A stretch of 64,000 bases of DNA, from the NCBI GenBank assembly GCA_011050685.1, contig DRFF01000067.1, forward strand, positions 1 through 64,000, read 5' to 3'. A program made the position numbers and the translations under genes. Source of the DNA: Aurantimonas coralicida (GTDB lineage Bacteria; Pseudomonadota; Alphaproteobacteria; Rhizobiales; Rhizobiaceae). Below are positions 20,334-33,006 of the stretch, piece after piece (the stretch's first letter is position 1; every line of letters begins with the position of its first letter). Under the pieces are notes generated by a model. The model worked only from the letters and a program-made list of their open reading frames with translations. It had not been told where the DNA came from and ran no database searches.

Positions 20334-22025
20334 TCACGCCCGCTCGGTCTCCTTGAGGATCGAGCGGGTCAAGAGCACCACCGGCACGATCCCGACCATG
20401 ACGATCATCAGCGCCGCCAGGGCGCCGTCCTCGAAGGCCGCGCGCGAGGTCTGCGCGTAGACAAAGGTCGCCAGCGTCTCGAAGTCGAAGGGGCGCAGGA
20501 GGATCGTCGCCGACAGTTCCTTGGTCGCATCGACGAAGACCAGGAGGAACGCGGTCAGCAGCGCTGGCTGCATCAGCGGCAGCAGGATTTGCCGGAGCGT
20601 CCCGCCGGGGCCGCGTCCGAGCGTGCGCGCGGCCATGTCGAGATGTGGCGACAGCTTGGAAAAGCCGCTCTCGATAGCGCCGTGGCCCATCGCCATGAAC
20701 CGCACGAAGCAGGCATAGACGATGGCAAAGCCCGAGCCCGACAGCAGCAGCCCGGTCGAGATGCCGAACCAGTCGCGCATCACGGCATCGACGGCGTTGT
20801 CGAAGGCAGCGAGCGGGATCAGGATGCCGATGGCGAGCACGGTGCCCGGCACCGCGTAGCCGAGGGCGGCGATCCGCACCAGCGCCGCCAGCCGCCGGCT
20901 GCCGGTCAGGCGGATGCCGTAGGCCATCGCGAAACCCGCGCCGACCGTCGCCAGACCCGCCGCCGTGGCGATCACGACGGTATGTTCGAGCGCGCGCCAG
21001 AGCTGCGGATCGGCCAGTTGATCGAGCCGTCGCAAGGCGAAGCCGCCGAGGACCAGAATCGGGATGCCGAAGCCGACCGCGATGGGGACGGCGCAGGCGA
21101 GGGCGGCAAGCGCGCCGCGCCAGCCGCGCAATGGCTCATGGCCTTCCTGCGGACGGTCGCCGCGATGGATGGTGAAGCGCTGCTGGCGCCGGGCGAAGCG
21201 CTCTACCAGGACGAGGAAGACGATGACGGCGAGCATGAACAGCGCGATCTGCGTCGCGCCATAGAGATCGCCGCGGTTGAGCCAGGTCGAATAAACCGCG
21301 AAGGTCAGCGTGCGGACGCCGAGAAACTCCACCGCGCCGATGTCGTTGACCGCTTCCATCAGCGCCAGCGCGACGCCGATCGCGATCGCCGGCCGCGCCA
21401 TCGGCAGCAGGATCTTGACGAACACGGCGGCCCGCGAGGCGCTGAGGGTGCGCGCCACGTCGCCGGCCTTGCGGCCCTGCATGACGAACACCAGCCGCAC
21501 GGTCAGAAAGATGTAAGGGTAGAGCACCGAGGACAGGATCAGGATCGCGCCGCCGAGCGAGCGGATCTCTGGGAACCAGTATTCCCGCGAGCTTTGAAAG
21601 CCGAAGATGTCGCGGATCGCGGTCTGCACCGGGCCGGCGAAATGCAGAAACTCGACGACACTGTAGGCGGCGATATAGGTCGGCACCGCCAACGGAAGCA
21701 CCAGCGCCCAGGCGAACATCCGCCTTCCGGGAAACTGGAAGCTGGCGACGAGCCAGGCCGTCACCACGCCGATCGAGCCGGCGACGAGGGCGATTCCCAG
21801 CATCAGGAGCAGCGTTATCCGGCTAGCCTCGGGCAAGATCGTCTCGGCCAGATGCCGCCAGTTGGTCGATGTTCCCGACAGCGCGATGACCGCCAGCGCG
21901 ACCAGCGGCAGGATCACCGTCAGCGCCACCGCCGTCGCGCCGACGAGGTAACCTCGGTCGCGCCCGCGCTTGAGACGCAGGCGGTTCCGGACGATCGGCT
22001 TTAAAAGTGGCGCGGCGTTTGACAT
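20334..22025 (-). CDS. fbpB: ferric iron ABC transporter permease (FbpB/AfuB type)
   Basis: A 563-residue permease with two fused binding-protein-dependent transport domains (roughly 12 helices), the arrangement typical of FbpB/SfuB. EAA-like loops are seen near ALMEAVNDIGAVEFLG and in the second half (MAARTLGRGPGGTLRQILLP). It follows the iron-binding protein gene by 181 bases that hold a strong hairpin. No ATPase gene (fbpC) follows: the next gene downstream, chrA, is convergent, so the ATPase must be encoded elsewhere. Confidence 0.9.
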   Translation of the reverse strand: MSNAAPLLKPIVRNRLRLKRGRDRGYLVGATAVALTVILPLVALAVIALSGTSTNWRHLAETILPEASRITLLLMLGIALVAGSIGVVTAWLVASFQFPGRRMFAWALVLPLAVPTYIAAYSVVEFLHFAGPVQTAIRDIFGFQSSREYWFPEIRSLGGAILILSSVLYPYIFLTVRLVFVMQGRKAGDVARTLSASRAAVFVKILLPMARPAIAIGVALALMEAVNDIGAVEFLGVRTLTFAVYSTWLNRGDLYGATQIALFMLAVIVFLVLVERFARRQQRFTIHRGDRPQEGHEPLRGWRGALAALACAVPIAVGFGIPILVLGGFALRRLDQLADPQLWRALEHTVVIATAAGLATVGAGFAMAYGIRLTGSRRLAALVRIAALGYAVPGTVLAIGILIPLAAFDNAVDAVMRDWFGISTGLLLSGSGFAIVYACFVRFMAMGHGAIESGFSKLSPHLDMAARTLGRGPGGTLRQILLPLMQPALLTAFLLVFVDATKELSATILLRPFDFETLATFVYAQTSRAAFEDGALAALMIVMVGIVPVVLLTRSILKETERA

Positions 22026-22142
22026 GCGGCGGGAAGGTCAATCCTGCGATGAACGATCGAAACGCGATCGGCCCGGCAAAACCGGAATCGATCGCGACTG
22101 GCCACAGGGCTTAGCAGGCCGCCGCCGGCGATGAAACGGCTC

Positions 22143-22173
22143 GGCGCCCGGAGCGGAAATCCGCCCGGGCGCC
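22143..22173 (-). terminator. strong hairpin between fbpA and fbpB
   Basis: GGCGCCCGG pairs with CCGGGCGCC and an inner GCGGA with TCCGC around an AA loop, a 14-bp stem with one bulged base. Read on the minus strand it lies 34 bases past the fbpA stop. Such hairpins between binding protein and permease genes commonly cause partial termination, giving more binding protein than permease. Confidence 0.65.
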
Positions 22174-22206
22174 GGGTGCTCGTTGTGACCCGTTTCGGCT
22201 TCGCGT

Positions 22207-23262
22207 TTAGCTCTGCGGTCCGTTGTCGAAGCCGACCTCGTCGACGATCTCGGATGCCTTGGCCCGGAATTTGGCGATCTCGGCGAGCGACATGTCGTCC
22301 GGCTTCATGTCGCCGAAGGAATTGACCAGATCGGAGGTCGCGATGCCCGGCTTGACTGGATATTCGTAGTTGAGCTCGGCATAGATCTGCTGCGCCTCGT
22401 CGCCCGACAGGAATTCCATCAGTTTCAGGGCGTTGTCCTTGTTCGGTGCGTTCTTGGCCAGCGCGATACCGGAAATATTCACATGGGTCAGGCCGTTGTC
22501 GAAGGTCGGCATGATCACCTTAATGGCGTTGGCCCAGTCCTTCTGCTCCGGCTCCTTGTCGTTGGTCATCATCTTGCCGACGTAATAGGTGTTGCCGAGC
22601 GCGATGTCGCATTCGCCGGCAAAGATCGCCTTGGCCTGGTCGCGGTCGCCGCCCTCCGGGCGGCGGGCCAGGTTGTCACGCAGGCCCGCGGCCCATTCGC
22701 GCGCCGCGTCCTCGCCGTAATGGGCGACATAGGCGGCGATCAGCGCGACATTGTAGGGGTGCTGGCCCGAGCGCACGCACAGCCGTCCCTTCCACTTCGG
22801 ATCGGCGAGGTCCTTGTAGGTGATCTGGTCCACGTCGACCCGCTCCTTCGAGGCATAGACGACCCGGCCGCGGGCGGTGAGCCCGAACCATTCGTTCCCG
22901 GCGTCGCGGAATTCGGCCGGAATATTCTCAGCCAGCGCCGCGTCGTCCACCGGCTGCACCACTCCGGCCTGCTTGGCGGCGTCGAGCCGGCCGATGTCGA
23001 CGGTCATGATGAGATCGGCCGGGGAATTGGCCCCCTCGGCGGCGATGCGCTCTTCCAGACCCTTGTCGAGAAAGATTGTCGCCGTCGTCAGGCCCGTCTC
23101 CTCGGTGAAGGCGTCGAGCAGCGGCTGGATCAGCTCCGGCTGGCGCGCGGTATAGATGTTGACGTCCGCAGCGTTGGCGGTCGCCGCGGCGAAGGACACG
23201 GCAATGAAGCCGGCGGACAGGGTCAGGGCGCGCGCGAGCCGCGGCAAACAACGCTTCGTCAT
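22207..23262 (-). CDS. fbpA: ferric iron ABC transporter substrate-binding protein (FbpA/AfuA type)
   Basis: A 351-residue periplasmic ferric-binding protein with a signal peptide (MTKRCLPRLARALTLSAGFIAVSF... TANA). The mature N-terminus ADVNIYTARQPELIQPLLDAF and the NTYYVGKMM tyrosine pair are typical of the Fbp group. The ATG at 23262 is supported by GAGGAGAG just upstream; the TTG before it is less likely. It delivers Fe3+ to the permease encoded next. Two Irr-like boxes lie about 200 bases upstream. Confidence 0.92.
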   Translation of the reverse strand: MTKRCLPRLARALTLSAGFIAVSFAAATANAADVNIYTARQPELIQPLLDAFTEETGLTTATIFLDKGLEERIAAEGANSPADLIMTVDIGRLDAAKQAGVVQPVDDAALAENIPAEFRDAGNEWFGLTARGRVVYASKERVDVDQITYKDLADPKWKGRLCVRSGQHPYNVALIAAYVAHYGEDAAREWAAGLRDNLARRPEGGDRDQAKAIFAGECDIALGNTYYVGKMMTNDKEPEQKDWANAIKVIMPTFDNGLTHVNISGIALAKNAPNKDNALKLMEFLSGDEAQQIYAELNYEYPVKPGIATSDLVNSFGDMKPDDMSLAEIAKFRAKASEIVDEVGFDNGPQS

Positions 23263-23458
23263 CAAAACTCTCCTCGATCCGCGGAGGCGATCGCCTCACG
23301 CGGCTTGGGCTGGTCGGAACGGGCAGATCCTATCGAAGCGACCGAACCCGCCCGTGTGCGGTGAAAGAGCCGCCTGGGGATGCGACCCGGCGCACTCATG
23401 CCGCATGGGCTTGGTCAATACAAGAGGTTTGGGTAAAAATAATGAATAAAATCAATGG

Positions 23459-23491
23459 TTTAGAAGTATTCTAATGTTGAATCATTCTAAA
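23459..23491 (-). promoter_or_regulatory. candidate Irr (ICE) boxes upstream of fbpA
   Basis: TTTAGAAGTATTCTAAT (23459-23475) matches the rhizobial Irr iron control element TTTAGAA-N3-TTCTAAA at 13 of 14 fixed positions. A second, weaker copy follows directly (TGTTGAA-TCA-TTCTAAA, 23475-23491). They lie in an AT-rich island between fbpA and the end of the kinase gene. Irr senses haem and iron status in Hyphomicrobiales, so iron control of fbpA is the simple reading. Confidence 0.7.
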
Positions 23492-23512
23492 GCGGGAGGG
23501 TCGTGAAGCGGC

Positions 23513-27487
<3,975 letters not shown>

Positions 27488-27534
27488 GTTTAACGGTTAA
27501 TGGCTTCGCAATTGCGAAAAAGATTCGCCCATTA

Positions 27535-27565
27535 TGTTGCACTGCACAAATTCAATTGCTATATA
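27535..27565 (+). promoter_or_regulatory. phasin promoter with overlapping TGCA dyad (PhaR-like)
   Basis: TTGCAC (27537-27542) and TATATA (27560-27565) are spaced by 17 bases, a good sigma-70-type promoter. The TTGCACTGCACAA dyad overlaps the -35 box. TGC-rich dyads of this sort bind PhaR, the polyhydroxybutyrate-responsive repressor, upstream of phasin genes in Alphaproteobacteria. The promoter is read directly; PhaR binding is inference. Confidence 0.55.
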
Positions 27566-27620
27566 AATGAGCAGTCGCCGGCACTCTTTCGGGCGACCCC
27601 CAACAACAGGAGACAGTCAC

Positions 27621-28085
27621 ATGGCCGACTCGAAAACCAACCAGGATCCGTTCGCGATGCCGAACACCCAGTCGATGATGGGCATGGACCCGTCGCAGAT
27701 GTCCGAAACCTTCCGCGCCATGACGCAGAAGTCGATGGAGCAGTCCAAGGAAGCCTACAGCCGCATGAAGTCCGCCGCGGACGAAGCGACCAAGGCGCTG
27801 GAATCGACGATGGAGAACGCCCATCAGGGTTCGCTCCAGCTGTCGAAAAAGGCCATCGACGCCCTGCGCAGCAATGCCGAGACGGGCTTCCAGCATCTCG
27901 ACAAGATGATGTCGGCCAAGTCGTTCGCCGAGGTCATCGAGATGCAGACCGCATACGTCCGCAAGCAGATCGAACTGGCCACGGATCAGAGCAAGGACAT
28001 GCAGGCGCTGACCCAGTCGGTCGCGCAGGACATGATGAAGCCTGGTCGCGACGCCTTCCAGAAGGCGCAGAAGAACGCCAAGTAA
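27621..28085 (+). CDS. phasin family protein
   Basis: A 154-residue helical protein with the phasin pattern: Met/Gln-rich start (MADSKTNQDPFAMPNTQSM), then a long amphipathic region (SKEAYSRMKSAADEATKALE ... SKKAIDALRSNAETGFQHLD). Phasins coat polyhydroxyalkanoate granules and limit their size. The ATG at 27621 follows AGGAGA. It has its own promoter (27535-27565) and a clear terminator (28148-28175), so it is a single-gene unit. Confidence 0.9.
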   Translation: MADSKTNQDPFAMPNTQSMMGMDPSQMSETFRAMTQKSMEQSKEAYSRMKSAADEATKALESTMENAHQGSLQLSKKAIDALRSNAETGFQHLDKMMSAKSFAEVIEMQTAYVRKQIELATDQSKDMQALTQSVAQDMMKPGRDAFQKAQKNAK

Positions 28086-28147
28086 TCAGGACGTCGAAAT
28101 GCTGGCGGGACGCCTGTCGCCCCGCCGCCGCCATGCGCACGAGGAAG

Positions 28148-28175
28148 ACCCGGCCTGTCTCGGCAGCCGGGTTTT
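28148..28175 (+). terminator. Rho-independent terminator after the phasin gene
   Basis: ACCCGGC and GCCGGGT form a 7-bp stem around an 11-base loop and are followed at once by TTTT. It lies 63 bases past the phasin stop. Confidence 0.8.
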
Positions 28176-28257
28176 GCCGTGATCGATCGACGATCCGGGC
28201 TTGCGTAGGACGGCGAAAGATTTTATCTGCACCTTGGCGCGGACGAGAGTCCGCCGT

Positions 28258-28334
28258 GCGGTTGTAGCTCAGTTGGTTAGAGCGTCGGATTGTGGCTCCG
28301 GAGGTCGGTGGTTCGAGACCACCCAACCGTACCA
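28258..28334 (+). tRNA. tRNA-His (anticodon GTG), CCA encoded, no G-1
   Basis: The cloverleaf folds fully: acceptor GCGGTTG/CAACCGT, D arm GCTC/GAGC, anticodon stem TCGGA/TCCGG with loop TTGTGGC (anticodon GTG), and T arm GGTGG/CCACC with TTCGAGA loop. The 3' CCA is encoded at 28332-28334. The base before position 1 is T, not G, and the discriminator is A73 (28331), the known alphaproteobacterial exception to the universal G-1:C73 of tRNA-His. The first pair is a G-U wobble. Confidence 0.97.
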
Positions 28335-28594
28335 TTTCTTCTTATTAGAATCGAAGTTTGCGGAACCGACAGCCCTGTCGTTGCTGCGTTTTATGTCGCG
28401 CTCTTTGCGATCCGGTTCCCCTCGTTTTTAAGTCTTTCGAGAGGCACTGCGGCTCCACCCGCCATGGCCCTGGCGAGAGGTGGCCAAAGCTTGCGCGCGC
28501 TCGCTGCAAGGGGTATTTTAGATAATTGGCAATTCAGTTGCCCACGTTTCGTTCCTGTTCCCGTTAGTCGTTTCTCGACCATTGGAGCGAAACC

Positions 28595-28909
28595 ATGAAC
28601 TCTCATGCCAACCTCGACATCTCGCGCCGCCGTGATCTCGTTATCGACGCCAATGAGGCCGTTGTGAACGGCAAAGGCGCCGAGGACCGTATCGACAATC
28701 GCGAGGGCTTCGGGCGGAGTCTCTCCGTCGCGGACGCATTGAAAATTGGGGTGGAAATTGAGCAAGACTTCTGCGATGAGGCTTGGCCGCTGGTCGTGCG
28801 CGCGTTCGCGCGGTTCGGCCTGAATCCACCAAGTCGGGCCATAAACGAATGCTGCCGCGACCTGTGCAAGCGCTTACCTGTGGGACTATTCGCTGGTAGG
28901 CCGCGCTGA
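28595..28909 (+). CDS. hypothetical protein (104 aa)
   Basis: The ATG at 28595 follows TTGGAGCGAAACC, a fair ribosome-binding site. The product, MNSHANLDISRRRDLVIDAN... ending GLFAGRPR, is soluble and mixed in charge, with a Cys-pair region (NECCRDLCKRLP). No family is recognised. A competing open frame on the other strand (28391-28765) looks less protein-like. The 260 bases between tRNA-His and this frame show no other gene. Confidence 0.4.
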   Translation: MNSHANLDISRRRDLVIDANEAVVNGKGAEDRIDNREGFGRSLSVADALKIGVEIEQDFCDEAWPLVVRAFARFGLNPPSRAINECCRDLCKRLPVGLFAGRPR

Positions 28910-28965
28910 GACTCTGGCCCCGAGCTGAGAGAGCCAAGGCAATCTTCGGATGAGGTCCACGGTCT

Positions 28966-30588
28966 TCAAAATAGCGAGCCCTGGCCCTCCGTCGGCTTTT
29001 TCGCCGCCGGGCGGCGGCGCGGGCTTGGCTTGTCCTGGACCATCGCGCCGCCGGTCGCGGCCGCGGGGCCAGTGCCCAATTCGCCGTCTCCGGTCGCGAC
29101 GGCCGAGCGCCGCTCGTTTCCAGCAAATTGCACCTTGAAGACCATGCCCGGCGTCAGGCCGGCGGCGCGGATGATCGGCTGGTCGTCGTCGCCGCGAATG
29201 ATGGCATAGCCGCGTTCCAGCACGCGCAGCGGATTGAGACTGTCCGCCATGCGCCATGCCGCCGCGATCCGTTGCCGGCGCGCTTCCGTCGCCTGTGCCT
29301 GCGCCGCCGACAGCCGCTCGCCGAGCGTGGCCAGTCGCAGCCGCGCGGCTTCGCTGCGGGCCTTGATCTGATGCGGCTGCAGCCCCGCCGCCGTCCGCTC
29401 GAAACGCTGCCGCAGATCATGAAGCTTTATCTCCAGGGCATGGGCGGCACGGGCCTCGTGATGGCGCAGATCCGCCCGCTTGTCCCGGACCAGACTGTCG
29501 AGGCGCGACGGCGACAGCCGGCTCGCGATGTCCCCATAATGCCGGCGCTTTTCCGAAATCGCCACGCGCAGGCATTGGCCGAGCGCGGTGGTGGCCTCGT
29601 CGAGCCGGCGCCGGGGCAGCGCCAGCAGCATATCGGGCGAGGGCAGGGCGCGGGCCGTGGCGGCGACGGACTTGCGCTCCTGATCGAGCCGCCGCGAGAT
29701 CGTGCCGGCCTGCCGGGCGTGCAGACCGGCGAGGTTGGCCAGCAGTTCGGCCCGCACCGGCACGGCTATTTCGGCGGCGCCTGTCGGCGTCGGCGCGCGC
29801 CGGTCGGCGGCATGGTCGATCAGCGTCCAGTCGGTCTCGTGCCCCACCGCCGAGATCAGCGGGATCGTCGAGCTGGCGGCCGCGCGCACCACCGCCTCGT
29901 CGTTGAAGCCCCACAGGTCTTCCAGACTGCCGCCGCCACGCGCGACGATGATCAGGTCCGGCCGGGGGATCGCGCCGTCCGGCTCCAGCGCGTTGAAGCC
30001 GTCGATGCCGCGCGCGACCTCGTCTCCCGACGTCTCGCCCTGAACCCGTACCGGCCAGACGATCAGCCGAACCGGAAACCGGTCGGCGATGCGGTGATGG
30101 ATGTCGCGGATGACCGCGCCGGTCGGCGAGGTGACGATGCCGATGACGCGCGGCAGATAGGGCAGGCGCTGTTTGCGGTCGGGCGAAAACAGCCCTTCGG
30201 CCTCGAGCTTGCGCTTGCGCTCGTTCAAGAGCGCCATCAGCGCCCCGGCGCCGGCCGGCTCGATGGTCTCGATGACGATCTGGTATTTCGAGGAACCGGG
30301 ATAGGTGGTGAGCTTGCCGGTGGCGATCACCTCCAGCCCTTCCTCGGGCTTGAAGGCGAGCTTGGCGAAGGCGGTCCGCCAGATGACGGCGTCGATGCGC
30401 GCCCGGTCGTCCTTGAGGCTGAAATAGGCGTGGCCGGAGGAATGTGGACCGCGATAGCCGGAGACCTCGCCGCGCACCCGGACATGGCCGAACGTATCCT
30501 CGACGGTCCGCTTCAGCGCGCCGGAAATTTCCGAGACGCTGTATTCGGCGACGTTGGAGACGGCGGGGGATTCGTCGAGACGGCTCAT
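28966..30588 (-). CDS. xseA: exodeoxyribonuclease VII large subunit
   Basis: The N-terminal OB-fold ([40 protein letters not shown]) and the catalytic domain with [27 protein letters not shown] are diagnostic. The enzyme trims single-stranded DNA ends together with XseB, which is not nearby. The central region is a long Arg/Ala-rich coiled coil. The C-terminus is extended past the usual end and rich in Pro/Lys ([11 protein letters not shown]). The start is ATG 30588 (MSRLDESP); ATG 30600 in frame is possible. Confidence 0.94.
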   Translation of the reverse strand: MSRLDESPAVSNVAEYSVSEISGALKRTVEDTFGHVRVRGEVSGYRGPHSSGHAYFSLKDDRARIDAVIWRTAFAKLAFKPEEGLEVIATGKLTTYPGSSKYQIVIETIEPAGAGALMALLNERKRKLEAEGLFSPDRKQRLPYLPRVIGIVTSPTGAVIRDIHHRIADRFPVRLIVWPVRVQGETSGDEVARGIDGFNALEPDGAIPRPDLIIVARGGGSLEDLWGFNDEAVVRAAASSTIPLISAVGHETDWTLIDHAADRRAPTPTGAAEIAVPVRAELLANLAGLHARQAGTISRRLDQERKSVAATARALPSPDMLLALPRRRLDEATTALGQCLRVAISEKRRHYGDIASRLSPSRLDSLVRDKRADLRHHEARAAHALEIKLHDLRQRFERTAAGLQPHQIKARSEAARLRLATLGERLSAAQAQATEARRQRIAAAWRMADSLNPLRVLERGYAIIRGDDDQPIIRAAGLTPGMVFKVQFAGNERRSAVATGDGELGTGPAAATGGAMVQDKPSPRRRPAAKKPTEGQGSLF

Positions 30589-30731
30589 CGCCGCAATCAT
30601 GGTGAGCCGCGCCCACGGGTCAAGGCGAAACCCGGCGATGCCAAGCGATGCTGATCAATCGGATGCGTTTTGACGGCGCGCCTTTCGAGTGCAAGTTGGA
30701 GGTGGGCACCGGACCATCCAGGAGGATGTTC

Positions 30732-31499
30732 ATGCGGAAATTCGTGGAAACGCTTGGTTTCACGTTGCTGGCCTTGATGCTGCTGGCTGCGCCGGCGGCC
30801 GCGCAGGGCATGATGAGCGGGCTCGACCTGACCTCGCCGCGCATGACCGAAGCGGAGATGAGCCGGGCCGAGGTCGAGGCACTGCTGAGCCAGGCGACGC
30901 CCGACAAGCCCGCCGATCTCAACCGCAAGGCGCTGAACGGCCTCGATCTCTCGGGGCTGAATTTCGACGGCGCCGACATGACCAGCGCCTATCTCAACGG
31001 CACGGATTTGTCCGACGCCAGTCTCGTTGGCGCCAAGCTCGATCAAGCCTGGGGGCTGAAGGCCGTCTTCACCAACGCGAATCTATCCGGGGCCAATCTG
31101 TTTCAGGCGCAGATGATCGATGCCCAATTCGACGGCGCCGATCTGTCCGGCGCGCGACTTGCCAGCGATTTCACACGCGCCTCGATGGTCGGCGCGAACA
31201 TGAGCGGCGCGGATTTTTCCGCCGACATGCGCAATCAGTCGATGGGCATGATGCGCGGCGTCCTGAACTCGGCCGATCTGACCGGCGCGGATTTTTCCGG
31301 CGCCAACCTGTCGCGCGCGGCCGGCGAGTTCGCCAATTTCACCGATGCCAATTTCGAAGGCGCCGACATGCGGCGCATCGAGGCGGCGGGTGCCAGATTC
31401 GACGGCGCCAATCTCGACGGTGCGGATTTCGCCGACGCCGACCTGCAATCCGCCAAGCTCGACAAGGCCAAGGGCACGGCGAAGAATTTGGAACGATAG
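30732..31499 (+). CDS. exported pentapeptide-repeat protein
   Basis: A perfect AGGAGG (30720-30725) sits six bases before the ATG at 30732, which fixes the start at MRKFVETLGFTLLALMLLAA, a signal peptide ending at AAAQ. The 255-residue product then runs through about twenty A(D/N)LXX pentapeptides (LDLSGLNFDGADMTSAYLNG, ADFSGANLSR and so on), which fold into a right-handed quadrilateral beta helix. A methionine-rich interruption (MSGADFSADMRNQSMGMMRG) breaks the repeats in the middle. Function is unknown; an export signal is unusual for gyrase-protecting members. Confidence 0.88.
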   Translation: MRKFVETLGFTLLALMLLAAPAAAQGMMSGLDLTSPRMTEAEMSRAEVEALLSQATPDKPADLNRKALNGLDLSGLNFDGADMTSAYLNGTDLSDASLVGAKLDQAWGLKAVFTNANLSGANLFQAQMIDAQFDGADLSGARLASDFTRASMVGANMSGADFSADMRNQSMGMMRGVLNSADLTGADFSGANLSRAAGEFANFTDANFEGADMRRIEAAGARFDGANLDGADFADADLQSAKLDKAKGTAKNLER

Positions 31500-31507
31500 G
31501 GGGATCA

Positions 31508-31600
31508 GTGCCGGGCAACCAACGCGTCGGCGCACCGACGGATGCGCGGGGCATTGCCGAACTCCTGCGGCCGCTCAATGACGAGGAAGGCGTCCCCTGA
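31508..31600 (+). CDS. possible 30-residue ORF after the pentapeptide gene
   Basis: A GTG at 31508, with GGGGGAT just before it, opens MPGNQRVGAPTDARGIAELL... ending NDEEGVP at 31600. It begins eight bases after the preceding stop. The spacing is suggestive but the peptide matches nothing I know, so this is weak. Confidence 0.2.
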   Translation: MPGNQRVGAPTDARGIAELLRPLNDEEGVP

Positions 31601-31660
31601 GGAAACGGGAGGGCACAGTGGCGCTCGGCATCAGGTGACATGCGTGAGCCCGCGAGGGGC

Positions 31661-31936
31661 TTATGGTTTCGCCGACGGCGATCCCTGAGATTTCTCCCGA
31701 TAGGCCGAAAAACCCTCGCTTCGATACAGGGCTTCGATTTCGTCCTTGGAGAAAGAATTTTCGTCCGTGTCGATCGATACGCCGTAGCGCTCGGCCTGAT
31801 CCTCTTCGACCACGAAACATATGCCCTCGGCGAGCGTCTCGAAACGCCGGTGGGCCACGCCACCCTTCGGCACCACGCGACGCGCGGATCTCGCCCAGAA
31901 AAGATCTGCCGGCAGATCGAAATTGATGATCGGCAT
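31661..31936 (-). CDS. conserved hypothetical protein (91 aa)
   Basis: The ATG at 31936 gives MPIINFDLPADLFWARSARR, followed by RRFETLAEGICFVVEED and DENSFSKDEIEALYRSEGF. The middle and C-terminal parts resemble a common small rhizobial protein type (a helix-rich RRF-x-TAAEAIRFAVEE pattern with an acidic DEIxxLY end). No function is known. A longer in-frame start at 31963 is less likely because the conserved region begins later. Confidence 0.75.
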   Translation of the reverse strand: MPIINFDLPADLFWARSARRVVPKGGVAHRRFETLAEGICFVVEEDQAERYGVSIDTDENSFSKDEIEALYRSEGFSAYREKSQGSPSAKP

Positions 31937-32078
31937 GCTCGGTTTCCCCTTTCGCCGCGGCATTCGGCGGCCTGACGAAATATCGCCGTATCCAAAGCCT
32001 CCGGGCGCTTGCGCTTGCAGGCCCGCCGCGAAGACTCAATCCTCGCGGCGGGCCTGCGGTTTTATTCTGCTCGAATGA

Positions 32079-32291
32079 TCAGGCGATCGTCTTCAGATTT
32101 TCGGCCGACATCTTGCCGCTCTTTTGATCGGACATGAGCTCGAAGCTGACCTTCTGGCCCTCGTCCAATCCGTTGAGACCGGAGCGCTCGACCGCGCTGA
32201 TATGAACGAATGCATCGGCGCCGCCGTCATCTGGCGCGATGAAGCCAAAGCCCTTTTGAGCGTTGAACCATTTCACTGTTCCCGTAGCCAT
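32079..32291 (-). CDS. cold-shock protein (CspA family)
   Basis: The 70-residue single OB-fold protein has both RNA-binding motifs, KGFGFI (residues 13-18) and DAFVHI (residues 26-31). It binds single-stranded nucleic acid and acts as an RNA chaperone. AAAGG precedes the ATG at 32291. Alphaproteobacteria carry several paralogues, so the name cannot be made more exact. Confidence 0.96.
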   Translation of the reverse strand: MATGTVKWFNAQKGFGFIAPDDGGADAFVHISAVERSGLNGLDEGQKVSFELMSDQKSGKMSAENLKTIA

Positions 32292-32499
32292 GGGAAAACC
32301 TTTCTAGAATGAAGTCTGAAACTCGCAACGCTAAACGCTACGGTATTTTGTGGTCGATGGCGAATACTAAAGATTGCGAGAAAAAATCCTGAAAACCCTA
32401 GCGCGCATAAATTATTGCCAACTCGGAATATATGGGATCAACACGCTCGTATTGCAAGCCGGGGGAATTTACTTGCTGGGCGGTCACAATTCGGAACTT

Positions 32500-33006
32500 T
32501 CAGGCGGTATCGATCGCGCCGGAACGGGCGGCGTTCCTGTGCCGCAATCTCTTGGTAAATGTCTCTTGCGCTCGCCCGTGCGCGTCGGCCAGAAGCGGGA
32601 TGCATTGCATCCATGTCTTTTCGGACGGGGACAATACAGCGATCCATGACATCCATCCGTAGATGGGATGCGGCATCAAGACATCGCGCTTGGTAAAGTC
32701 CCAAGGACCGTCGATTACGCCGCCCTTGTCAGGACGCGGCGGAGGCGGGCCGAAGAGGCTCTGATAGGTCTTTTTTGAAACTCCGATATTAAGCCGCCAA
32801 ACCTCGGTTCGATCAAGATCGGAGGCGCGATCATTCTCGCCGTTCCGATCCTTGATCGTAGCGAAATAGGTGCCCCGTGAGAACCGAGAACCAGGATTGT
32901 AAAAGTACGCCATCTCGCCCCAGGCAGCTCTCGGAACGACGCCACCGAGTTCAGAAATTAGATGCTCATGGACAGCATCACTCTCGATCCATTTGGGTTG
33001 CGACAA
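32500..33006 (-). CDS. DUF6194 family protein
   Basis: The 168-residue protein has the family landmarks: AWGEMAYFYNPG, SRGTYFATIKDRNGENDRAS, LDRTEVWRLNIGVSKKTYQSLFGPPP and LMPHPIYGWMSWIAVLSPSE. The function of the family is unknown. No ATG is available; the TTG at 33006 is the best start and has no good ribosome-binding site. It begins 107 bases past the stop of the LysR gene on the same strand. A 33-residue frame (32978-33079) overlaps its 5' end and may mean the start region is disturbed. Confidence 0.75.
   Translation of the reverse strand: MSQPKWIESDAVHEHLISELGGVVPRAAWGEMAYFYNPGSRFSRGTYFATIKDRNGENDRASDLDRTEVWRLNIGVSKKTYQSLFGPPPPRPDKGGVIDGPWDFTKRDVLMPHPIYGWMSWIAVLSPSEKTWMQCIPLLADAHGRAQETFTKRLRHRNAARSGAIDTA

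Noticed and set aside
19932-22004. 690-codon open frame across chrA and antisense to fbpB
   Set aside because: Its composition is Arg/Asp/Gln/His-rich and it crosses two well-supported genes in the wrong frame or strand.
28391-28765. 124-codon minus-strand frame opposite the 104-residue hypothetical
   Set aside because: It has no clear ribosome-binding site and a less protein-like end; the plus-strand frame is the better candidate, though both are uncertain.
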